Shown here piece after piece: positions 31,352-38,461 of a stretch of DNA of 64,000 nucleotides (positions within the stretch are counted from its first letter, which is position 1; every line of letters starts with the position of its first letter). Below the pieces are notes generated by a model. That model was not told the DNA's origin and did no database searches. It saw only the letters and a program-made list of their open reading frames with translations. Origin of the DNA: Bacillus sp. FJAT-27264 (GTDB lineage: Bacteria > Bacillota > Bacilli > Paenibacillales > Paenibacillaceae). The position numbers and the translations under genes are program-made. The stretch covers positions 62,694 to 126,693 of the forward strand of contig NZ_MAQW01000002.1 in the NCBI RefSeq assembly GCF_001682855.1, given 5' to 3'.

Positions 31352-32278
31352 TTAATGTCCTAGCGCTTCGACAAACTTCTCACTGTCAATGGCGGCCATA
31401 CTGCCGCTGCCTGCCGCGGTAATGGCTTGCCGATAACGGCTGTCCTGCACATCGCCACAAGCGAAGACCCCGGGGATATTCGTCTCTGAAGTGCCTGGCA
31501 CCGTTACGATATATCCGTTGTCATCTGTTGTGATCTGTCCATTCAGAAAGCCTGTGTTAGGTCTGTGCCCAATCGCCACGAATACACCGTCCGCATGAAT
31601 CACTTCTTCTTCCCCAGTAGTATTGTTGATGACTCTCAGTCCCGAGACTCCCCGCTCACCAGCAGTAACTTCTACGGGTGTTTTACCCAGCGCCCATTGT
31701 ATCTTTTCATTGGCACGGGCACGATCCTGCATGATTTTAGAAGCTCGCAATTCCTCACGCCGGTGAACCACCGTGACTTTGGAAGCAAAGCGTGTCAGGA
31801 AGTTGGCTTCCTCCAGCGCAGTATCTCCCCCGCCGACTACGATGAGCTCTTTACCACGGAAAAAGAATCCGTCACAGGTAGCGCATGTACTTACGCCACG
31901 TCCGACATTTTCTTGTTCGCCCGGAATTCCCAGGTACTTGGCGCTTGCCCCAGTAGAGATAATCAATGTTTCCGTTACAATCTCACCTTTGCCCTCCACT
32001 TGCAGCTTAAATGGGCGTTCGGATAAGTCTGCATGATTCACCCAGCCTGTAAAAAACTCTGCGCCGAAGCGCTCGGCTTGTTTACGCATATTGTCCATCA
32101 GCTCGGGCCCCATAATGCCTTCTGGGAAGCCGGGAAAATTCTCGATCTCAGTTGTAGTGGTTAATTGACCTCCTGGTTCGGGTCCTTCGATCACCAGTGG
32201 ATTCATATTGGCACGAGCCAGATAGATCGCTGCGGTCAGCCCGGCAGGACCTGTACCTACGATTACGGATTTATACAT
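31352..32278 (-). CDS. trxB: Thioredoxin-disulfide reductase
   Basis: About 308 residues. The FAD motif is GTGPAGLTAAIYLARA, the redox-active CATC lies in VSTCATCDGFFFRG, the NADPH motif is VVGGGDTALEEA and the C-terminal FAD motif is PGVFACGDVQD. It reduces thioredoxin with NADPH. The ATG at 32278 follows GGAGGGG; the frame extends further upstream without a ribosome site. It heads an operon whose promoter carries the 24-bp thiol-regulon operator. Confidence 0.95.
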   Translation of the reverse strand: MYKSVIVGTGPAGLTAAIYLARANMNPLVIEGPEPGGQLTTTTEIENFPGFPEGIMGPELMDNMRKQAERFGAEFFTGWVNHADLSERPFKLQVEGKGEIVTETLIISTGASAKYLGIPGEQENVGRGVSTCATCDGFFFRGKELIVVGGGDTALEEANFLTRFASKVTVVHRREELRASKIMQDRARANEKIQWALGKTPVEVTAGERGVSGLRVINNTTGEEEVIHADGVFVAIGHRPNTGFLNGQITTDDNGYIVTVPGTSETNIPGVFACGDVQDSRYRQAITAAGSGSMAAIDSEKFVEALGH

Positions 32279-32357
32279 TTTGCACCCCTCCATGTTCATC
32301 ATCATGCTGGTACGCTTCATTTTAAATTTGCTACTCACTTACAACCCTTAAATAACT

Positions 32358-32404
32358 ATTCAATTGAATAATTGAATTATAATCCTGATAGGTTCCTTCG
32401 TCAA
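32358..32404 (-). promoter_or_regulatory. Promoter and shared operator of the trxB operon (site A)
   Basis: TTGACG (32399-32404), a 17-bp spacer and TATAAT (32376-32381) on the minus strand. The repeated operator (32358-32381) begins at the -10 box and contains the dyad TTCAATT-GAAT-AATTGAA. Identical 24-bp copies lie at 34410-34433 and 35960-35983. Confidence 0.85.
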
Positions 32405-32477
32405 GCACAAGTTAATATTACAATTTTAAGTGCTTCATTCTTCGCTTCATTGCTTCTTAACCGTCGTTTACCAACAA

Positions 32478-32503
32478 CAAAAACACGGCCTCAAGCGGCC
32501 GTG
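32478..32503 (-). terminator. Terminator of the amine oxidase gene
   Basis: CACGGCC/GGCCGTG hairpin followed by TTTTTGTTGTT on the minus strand. Confidence 0.8.
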
Positions 32504-32532
32504 CTCCGAATTAACTCTATACTCGTACAGAC

Positions 32533-33666
32533 TCATGCATGTGTTTGGTACAACTGAATGACTTTAGAAACCGCCTGTTCAGCTGACTGAAGCGCACCTT
32601 CCAGATGCCCGCCGTGTTCAGGTGAGGTTTCGGTTCCGGCAAAAAAGATTTTCCGGTTCCAAGTTCCCGATCCACTCAAACGCCCATAATTAGGGAAATC
32701 AGCGAGTGGTGTGGAATCCTCTTCCACAGCTGTCTCGGGGTCCATCGACCAATCTTTGTAAAGGAGCGCGCTCATCTCTTCAGCAGAAGGACCGAAGAGA
32801 CGCGACAACTGCTCAATCACAAGGTTGAGGACCTTGTCCTCCCCCAGTTCCCGTCGCAGCTCTGCCTTCATTCCGAAGAAACCAAAAAGCGCACCGGAGC
32901 CTGTGACTGGTGAGGCATCATGAATCTCCTGCAGCGGTCCAACCCAACTGGAAACAAGACCGGAAAGACCATCTTGCCGCCAAAAAGGAGTGTCATAGAC
33001 GGCAACCACCTTGGCCTGCCCTGCCATCCAGGTCGGTTTGTTCATCAGGCTGGTCATAAGTTCAGATGGAAGAGCCGGTGAGAATGCAATATGACGTGCC
33101 ACTAGTCGAGGTGGCAACGCCAAGATTACTGCACTTGCGGTTATGCTTCTCTGTGTACCATTAGGAAACTCCGCTTCAAGGGTAATCGCCCGATCCTCGC
33201 CAGCCCGAATCGTGGTTACCCGCGTGTTCAGTCGGATTGTACCTGGTGGAAGTGTAGCTGCAACGGCATCAATAAGACACTACACCCCACCGGTGAGGCG
33301 TATAGACCGTTCCACTGCACCTTCTGCCAGCAAAAACCGCTGTGCGGGTTCATGCTTGTATCGCTCGGATAACATGGCTCCTTCGGTATGCTGAGCAAAA
33401 ACATCTAAACCTAGCTCTTGGACCAGACTGGTAATCATCGGCTCATATTGCGGCCAGAACCATGTTGGTCCAAGGTCAAACTTGCCGAGTTCGGGCTTGT
33501 CCGGGGCTACTTGGCTTAAGACTCTACCGCCGAACCGCTCCCGTGATTCCAGAACCACGCAAGGAATTCCTTGTGAAATAAGCAAAGACGCCGCACGTAG
33601 TCCGCTTAATCCAGCTCCGACGATAACCACTGGTTCCTTACTCTTATTTTCTCTCTGTAATTTCAC
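32533..33666 (-). pseudogene. Flavin monoamine oxidase-family gene interrupted by one in-frame amber codon
   Basis: The N-terminal part has the FAD motif VVIVGAGLSGLRAASLL and ESRERFGGRV. A single TAG at 33280-33282 stops the frame after LTGGV. Downstream, the same frame continues without other stops through CLIDAVAATLPPGTIRLN, LALPPRLVARHIAF and the C-terminal FAD segment FFAGTETSPEHGGHLEGA. A CAG-to-TAG transition would explain it. The start is probably the GTG at 33666 after GGAGG. It follows the ArsR-rhodanese gene, so it may be in that transcript. It is a recent pseudogene unless read-through occurs or the read is wrong. Confidence 0.85.
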
Positions 33667-33736
33667 CCTCAATAAACCTCCAATAATAATTACAAAAGCG
33701 TAGTAAATGCTCTCGATCTCACATCGCTTGAATTCA

Positions 33737-34390
33737 TCAGTCTCTATTCCATTCGTGCACGCCTTCATCTATGCGATAAGCTGTGAAGCCTCTATTCTGC
33801 ATGTGCTCTACAGCCTGTGTTGTATAAGAACAATAGGGCCCTCTGCAATAAGCAGCCAGCTCAATATGACACGGTACGGTATGCAAATACTCATCCAGTT
33901 CCTCCAAAGGAACGGATAGAGCCCCTTGAATATGCTCGGCTTCGTATTCATCCCTTGGGCGGATATCCAGCACAATTACTGCATTCATCTCCATCTTTTG
34001 CAGCAGCTCCTGCTTTGAAATCGTCTGTACCCCTTCATATTGCTTGAGCAGATCCTCTTTGATCCGCGGCAAATCAGAGAGCCGGTTCTCAGAGACGTTC
34101 CATAAAGACATTAGAAAATCTATAACTGCAGGATCGCCCAAGGAATAGATGGCATAGGTCCCTTTTTTGCTGAATTTCACCAATCTTGCTTCCAATAAAA
34201 TTTGCAGATGACGCGATACATTCGCCACACTCATGCCGGTCCGCTCAGCCAAGCACTCGACGGTTTTGGAGCCATTGGAGAGAAGATCCATAATCTCAAG
34301 TCTTTTATCACTGGATAAACATTTCCCGATGCGAGCATATTGCTGATAGACTCTCTCTTTGATAGATGTATCACTGTTGATGGGATCCAT
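33737..34390 (-). CDS. ArsR-type HTH fused to a rhodanese domain, candidate thiol/persulfide regulator
   Basis: 217 residues. The N-terminal ArsR winged helix (about 1-100, with ERTGMSVANVSRHLQILLEA) is followed by a rhodanese domain (about 125-215) with VIVLDIRPRDEYEAEHIQGA and the active site AAYCRGPYCSY. It lacks the ArsR CVC metal site. C24 and C46 are the only HTH cysteines, and two cysteines lie in the rhodanese loop, which suggests sensing of sulfane sulfur or disulfide stress. The ATG follows GAGGG. Its own promoter carries the repeated operator (site B), so it probably regulates itself, trxB and trxA. Confidence 0.85.
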   Translation of the reverse strand: MDPINSDTSIKERVYQQYARIGKCLSSDKRLEIMDLLSNGSKTVECLAERTGMSVANVSRHLQILLEARLVKFSKKGTYAIYSLGDPAVIDFLMSLWNVSENRLSDLPRIKEDLLKQYEGVQTISKQELLQKMEMNAVIVLDIRPRDEYEAEHIQGALSVPLEELDEYLHTVPCHIELAAYCRGPYCSYTTQAVEHMQNRGFTAYRIDEGVHEWNRD

Positions 34391-34409
34391 ACAAATTCCC
34401 TCTTTCCTA

Positions 34410-34456
34410 ATTCAATTGAATAATTGAATTATAACTTTTTTTCATTTATACTTCAA
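34410..34456 (-). promoter_or_regulatory. Promoter and shared operator of the ArsR-rhodanese gene (site B)
   Basis: TTGAAG (34451-34456), a 17-bp spacer and TATAAT (34428-34433) on the minus strand, with the 24-bp operator (34410-34433) at the same position relative to -10 as at sites A and C. It also lies upstream of the divergent alcohol dehydrogenase. Confidence 0.85.
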
Positions 34457-34513
34457 GTGTTCCTAATGTACATGGATATGCATACTTATTATTACCCCTA
34501 AGGAGGAAAATAC

Positions 34514-35476
34514 ATGAAGACGATGAAAGCCATGCAAATCCCAGCCAAAGGTGAAAAAATGCAATATGTCGAAGTACCGATCCCTCAACCTGAAGCAGAT
34601 CAAGTGCTGCTGCGTGTCGAAGCCTGCGGCGTATGCAACGGTGACGCATTAGCTATTAGAGGCGCTGCTTCACAGTACCCGCGTATTCCCGGACATGAGG
34701 TGATCGGAGTCGTTGAGTCTCTTGGTACCGATGTAACAAAGTGGAAGATTGGGGAAAGAGTCGGCATCGGGTGGCATGGCGGACATGCACAGGTCACAGG
34801 GTTGACTATGGATGGTGGCTACGCTGAGTATATGGTTGCCTATGAAGACGGGTTGTCCAGCATTCCAGAAGGGTTAACTGCCTTGGAAGCCGCACCGCTA
34901 ATGTGCGCAGGTGAAACTACATTCACTGCTCTAAGAAATAGTAAAGCCAGACCTGGCGATCTCGTAGCAATACTCGGCATCGGCGGTTTAGGGCACCTAG
35001 CTGTTCAATACGCTCACAAAGCAGGCTTCAATACGGTAGCCATCTCTCGCGGAACCGATAAGGAGGCCTTAGTGCGTGGGCTTGGAGCACACCACTACAT
35101 TAATTCGTACACAGAAAATCCCGCTCAAGCACTACAGGCATTAGGCGGAGCCAAAGTCATTCTAGCCACAGCACCGAACGCCAAGGCCATTTCCGCGCTT
35201 CTGGGCGGACTGTCTTCTGACAGCGAACTCATTATTGTAGCCGGCTCCGGACAGCCACTGGAATGGTCAGCAATGGACTTTTTGAAAGGCCCTCATACCG
35301 TTCGCGGCTCATTTACCGGACATGCTCCAGAGGTAGAACAAGCCATTAAATTCAGTGTACTGACAGATGTAAGGCCGATGATTGAGACGTTCCCTTTGAA
35401 TCGTGCCAGCGAAGCCTTTGACCGGGTGATGAACGCGGAAGCCCGCTTCCGTCCTGTGCTGCATATTTCCGGTTAA
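34514..35476 (+). CDS. Alcohol dehydrogenase-like MDR protein lacking the structural zinc lobe
   Basis: 320 residues of the zinc-type medium-chain dehydrogenase family. The catalytic Cys is in EACGVCNGD, the GHE motif is in IPGHEVIGV, the third ligand Cys is in LMCAGETTF and the NAD(P) motif is GIGGLGHLAVQYA. Where homologues carry the four-cysteine structural zinc lobe (after GWxGGH), this protein goes straight from GWHGGH to AQVTG, a deletion of about 18-20 residues in frame. The start follows AAGGAGG. It is divergent from the ArsR-rhodanese gene, near site B. Confidence 0.85.
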   Translation: MKTMKAMQIPAKGEKMQYVEVPIPQPEADQVLLRVEACGVCNGDALAIRGAASQYPRIPGHEVIGVVESLGTDVTKWKIGERVGIGWHGGHAQVTGLTMDGGYAEYMVAYEDGLSSIPEGLTALEAAPLMCAGETTFTALRNSKARPGDLVAILGIGGLGHLAVQYAHKAGFNTVAISRGTDKEALVRGLGAHHYINSYTENPAQALQALGGAKVILATAPNAKAISALLGGLSSDSELIIVAGSGQPLEWSAMDFLKGPHTVRGSFTGHAPEVEQAIKFSVLTDVRPMIETFPLNRASEAFDRVMNAEARFRPVLHISG

Positions 35477-35554
35477 CGCTGTGAGAAGTGGAGCGTCCTT
35501 TTTCCGATAAAAGAAGGGCGTTCTTTTCATTACTACTATACGGTTTCACTATAC

Positions 35555-35598
35555 AAAAATCCCGACAGCGCTTGTACTAAGCACTGCCGGGATTTTTT
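35555..35598. terminator. Bidirectional terminator between the dehydrogenase and trxA
   Basis: AAAAATCCCG/CGGGATTTTT with an inner ACAGCGCTTG/AAGCACTG stem; A-run and seven T residues on either side. Confidence 0.88.
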
Positions 35599-35610
35599 TA
35601 ACCCTGTCAA

Positions 35611-35925
35611 TTACACCAGGTTCAAGATTTTATCCTTCAAAACACTCTTCGGATTAACGCCGACCATTGTGTCGACCAGTTGTCCATCTTTGAACAGCAA
35701 CAGTGTCGGGATACTTCTTACTCCGAACTGTGAAGCCAATTCTGGCTCATCATCCACATTAACCTTGGCAAGAGTTGCTTGGTCTTTCATTTCGTCTGCC
35801 AGCTCTTCAACGATTGGAAGCTGGATTTTACATGGCCCACACCAAGGGGCCCAAAAATCAACCAAAGTAACACCAGATTGAATTTCGTTTTGAAAAGATT
35901 GTTTAGTCAGTGCAGTTGCTCCCAT
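35611..35925 (-). CDS. trxA: Thioredoxin
   Basis: 104 residues with the canonical WCGPC active site and cis-Pro in RSIPTLLLF. The ATG at 35925 follows AAGGAGG at good spacing; an upstream in-frame ATG at 35946 overlaps that site. Its promoter carries site C of the shared operator, so it is part of the trxB/ArsR-rhodanese regulon. It could also supply electrons to ArsC. Confidence 0.95.
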   Translation of the reverse strand: MGATALTKQSFQNEIQSGVTLVDFWAPWCGPCKIQLPIVEELADEMKDQATLAKVNVDDEPELASQFGVRSIPTLLLFKDGQLVDTMVGVNPKSVLKDKILNLV

Positions 35926-35959
35926 AGGAATAGCCTCCTTGTGCATATGAATATAATAT

Positions 35960-36006
35960 ATTCAATTGAATAATTGAATTATAGACAAAAGACGACTTTT
36001 CGTCAA
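35960..36006 (-). promoter_or_regulatory. Promoter and shared operator of trxA (site C)
   Basis: TTGACG (36001-36006), 17-bp spacer, TATAAT (35978-35983) on the minus strand, operator at 35960-35983, identical to sites A and B over 24 bp. Confidence 0.85.
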
Positions 36007-36050
36007 GGGGTAATCTTTTTTTGTACACATTGCACATCAACATGCACACC

Positions 36051-36077
36051 AAAAGAGCCCATCCTCAGATGGACTCT
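36051..36077 (-). terminator. Terminator of the TetR gene
   Basis: AGAGTCCATC/GATGGGCTCT stem followed by TTTTGG on the minus strand. Confidence 0.65.
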
Positions 36078-36108
36078 TACTGTCACTTAACTAACAGACT
36101 CACGATCT

Positions 36109-36681
36109 TTATTTCAGACTCGACATACAACTCGCTACCAGTGTATCAAAATAATGAATATCGCCCAGCGACCGGGTCAATAATTGAGCGCCTTGTACAA
36201 AAGCCACCAAAATCTTCGCCTGCTCCCCGGCACTGATCGAGAAATTAAAGGCTCCCTCTTCTTGCCCTTGTATCAGTACATCCTCAACCCAGCTTTCATT
36301 CGCACGGAAAAAAAGATTGAGTTCAGCACGTATCTCCTCAGGAAAGGAATGAAGCTCCGCAGCCATCATCGAACACAGACATAACTTGGCGTTATCCTCC
36401 AGTGTCTCCCGGTACAATCCAAAAAAGCCGGTAAGCTTGCCTTGAGAATCAAGGTCTTGCTCATTTACCACCTGTAGCCGGTCCATAAAATCCTTGCGAT
36501 ACTGGAGTAGCACAGCCTGTACTAAGTCCTGTTTAGAAGGAAAATGGTAGTGAATGCTCGCTTTGCGAATGCCAACAGCCTCGGCAATATCCGCATAGCT
36601 GAAGCCGTTATATCCGCGTTCCTGCACCAGCTGCAGACCAATATCCATAATACTTTGCAGGGTGTTTTTTTTCGTATTCAT
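36109..36681 (-). CDS. TetR/AcrR-family transcriptional regulator
   Basis: 190 residues. The N-terminal HTH (GFSYADIAEAVGIRKASIHYHFPSK) is followed by a ligand-binding domain with LCLCSMMAAELHSFPEEIR. Cysteines in this segment could sense electrophiles. It lies just after the OsmC-like and SDR genes, which it probably represses. A dyad inside its own promoter fits autoregulation. Confidence 0.9.
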   Translation of the reverse strand: MNTKKNTLQSIMDIGLQLVQERGYNGFSYADIAEAVGIRKASIHYHFPSKQDLVQAVLLQYRKDFMDRLQVVNEQDLDSQGKLTGFFGLYRETLEDNAKLCLCSMMAAELHSFPEEIRAELNLFFRANESWVEDVLIQGQEEGAFNFSISAGEQAKILVAFVQGAQLLTRSLGDIHYFDTLVASCMSSLK

Positions 36682-36687
36682 ACAAAA

Positions 36688-36716
36688 AATCTACCATTCA
36701 GTAAGTATGTTGTCAA
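36688..36716 (-). promoter_or_regulatory. tetR promoter with operator in the spacer
   Basis: TTGACA, 17-bp spacer and TAGATT on the minus strand. The spacer holds TACTTACTGAATGGTA, related to the dyads at 38191-38210 and 38323-38338. Confidence 0.65.
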
Positions 36717-36734
36717 CTTCCTTCCTCTTCTCTC

Positions 36735-36770
36735 CAAAAAAGAAGGGCCAATCACGATGGCGATTGACCC
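36735..36770 (-). terminator. Terminator of the SDR gene (36782)
   Basis: GGGTCAATCGC/GTGATTGGCCC hairpin followed by TTCTTTTTT on the minus strand. Confidence 0.8.
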
Positions 36771-36781
36771 TGACATAACAT

Positions 36782-37561
36782 TTATCTCAGACGGGCTGTT
36801 ACCCCTCCGTCAAGTGGCATGACGACACCTGTAATCCAGGCCGCAGAATCACTAGCCAAGAATAAAATAGCTTCCGCTACATCCAGCGGACTTCCGTTGC
36901 GTCCAAGCGGATGGAACGCGTTGAAGCTTGGCAGTACTTTTGCCACCTCTTCTTCACTCATAAAGGTGTTATAGATCGGCGTTTCCACCACAGCTGGTGC
37001 TACCGCGTTCACCCGAATTTGATCCCCTGCCAATTCAATCGCCAGGTTACGTGTCAGAGCGTGACGTCCTGCCATCGCAGCAGAGTACGCTGAAGACGGC
37101 GTAGCTTCTACAGCTTGAATCGCCCACATCGAGCCAGTGTTCACGATGGCACCGCCGCCTCTTTTCTTCAATTCAGGCACCACAGCTTGCGATGGATAGA
37201 ACGTTCCTTTAACAATGGTATCCAGATAAGATTGCAGATCCTCAGGTGTATGCTCCAAGAAAGGCGTAGGGTTAAACTTGCCAGTGTTATTAACCAGCAC
37301 ATCAATACCGCCAAAGTTCTCAGCGGCTGCTTTCACAAGATTGGCTGAGGTTTCAGGAAGGCTAATGTCGCCGGATACCGCCAGCATTCTTTTACCAGAT
37401 GGATCGATTTCAAGGGCCGTTTGCTTCAAAACATCTTCGCGGCGGCCGTTAATGACAACATTCGCTCCTTCTTCAAAAAAACGCTTAGCTGTAGTCTTAC
37501 CGATCCCTGTTCCTCCACCTGTAACGATAACTGTTTTATTTTCAAATTTCATTTGATTCAC
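36782..37561 (-). CDS. SDR-family protein with altered YxxxK motif (YSAAM)
   Basis: 259 residues with the Rossmann motif TGGGTGIGKTT, a cofactor Arg in NGRREDV, and a catalytic Ser region IVNTGSM. The active site reads YSAAMAGRHAL, with Met at the position of the catalytic Lys. The codon is ATG where AAG would restore Lys. If the reading is right the protein may be a weakened or non-enzymatic SDR. It sits 46 bp after the OsmC-like gene and probably shares its promoter. Confidence 0.8.
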   Translation of the reverse strand: MNQMKFENKTVIVTGGGTGIGKTTAKRFFEEGANVVINGRREDVLKQTALEIDPSGKRMLAVSGDISLPETSANLVKAAAENFGGIDVLVNNTGKFNPTPFLEHTPEDLQSYLDTIVKGTFYPSQAVVPELKKRGGGAIVNTGSMWAIQAVEATPSSAYSAAMAGRHALTRNLAIELAGDQIRVNAVAPAVVETPIYNTFMSEEEVAKVLPSFNAFHPLGRNGSPLDVAEAILFLASDSAAWITGVVMPLDGGVTARLR

Positions 37562-37607
37562 TCCTCAAGTTGATTGTTTAGTTTAATTAAATTAGCTAGT
37601 GTTTCAT

Positions 37608-38168
37608 TTATTCTTCAATGATCAATTCGCTGTTCAGCCGGATCGCATTGGCTACATTCCAACGGTTCGGCGATGTGCGCGTCACGGTCTCATGAATTCG
37701 TTGCCATTGCTCAGACGTTCCATTCCCAGACACAGTCACCTTATACTGCAATTCTTCATACCCAGGCTTAGTATTCTCATCCAGACCTAGAAAGCCGCGA
37801 AGATCCAACGTGCCTTCTGTTTGAATTCGCAACTGATCCAGCTGGACATTCTCAAGCGACGCTGCTGCCACATAACCAACAACCATACAAGCATTTAGTG
37901 CAGCCATGAGATACTCTTGCGGATTAGCTGCCAAGTTCTCACCCAGCAGTTCAGCCGGTTCGTCGATTAAAATCTCAAAGTCCCTCTCCAGCGTTTGTTC
38001 CCCAAGCTTAAGCTGCTTAATGGATGAGCTGGACTGGGTACCTCTCAACCAATCGGTGGTAACTTGAAATTGTGTCATGCCATTGCTCGAATCATCTGCA
38101 ACGCTTCCTGCAAATTGCTTGAGCGCATCTACATCAATTCCGTTGATGAGCTGTCGGTTTGTACTCAT
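37608..38168 (-). CDS. OsmC-family protein (long form)
   Basis: 186 residues of the OsmC/YhfA-like type: a central helix with the peroxidatic Cys in ALNACMVVGYVAAASLE, and a C-terminal SPNRWNVANAIRLN region where the second Cys of classical OsmC is absent. It is co-transcribed with the downstream SDR and faces TetR-like dyads. A role in thiol or electrophile detoxification is likely; the one-Cys form may use an external thiol. Confidence 0.82.
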   Translation of the reverse strand: MSTNRQLINGIDVDALKQFAGSVADDSSNGMTQFQVTTDWLRGTQSSSSIKQLKLGEQTLERDFEILIDEPAELLGENLAANPQEYLMAALNACMVVGYVAAASLENVQLDQLRIQTEGTLDLRGFLGLDENTKPGYEELQYKVTVSGNGTSEQWQRIHETVTRTSPNRWNVANAIRLNSELIIEE

Positions 38169-38190
38169 TTTGATAACACCCCTCCTTTTA

Positions 38191-38210
38191 ACTGCCTACT
38201 AGTAGGTAGT
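38191..38210. promoter_or_regulatory. TetR-type operator upstream of the OsmC-like gene
   Basis: ACTGCCTACTAGTAGGTAGT is a 20-bp dyad with one mismatch, about 23 bp before the gene start. Confidence 0.6.
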
Positions 38211-38322
38211 TTATTGTTATAATGATCCCTCTATGATTCATTTTCTTGCTTCTTGCTTCTTATCGCTACTTCGTATTCCCAATGTCGAGCGATGTGCGGA
38301 TCACCGAAGTACACGTTTATAT

Positions 38323-38338
38323 TACCTACTAGAAGGTA
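38323..38338. promoter_or_regulatory. Second TetR-type operator upstream of the OsmC-like gene
   Basis: TACCTACTAGAAGGTA repeats the same dyad (TACCT..AGGTA) as 38191-38210, about 130 bp away. Confidence 0.55.
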
Positions 38339-38387
38339 GAATGTCAAGGTGAGATTGTTTTCTATTCTTTTCACTCTTCAAATCGTA

Positions 38388-38428
38388 TTAAAAAAACTCC
38401 TACCAGAGAAACCTCTCTAGTAGAAGTT
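38388..38428 (-). terminator. Terminator of arsRDA
   Basis: AACTTCTAC/GTAGGAGTT stem on the minus strand followed by seven T residues. Confidence 0.8.
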
Positions 38429-38461
38429 ATGTTGTTTAACTCTAATCCTCCAATAAAATGC

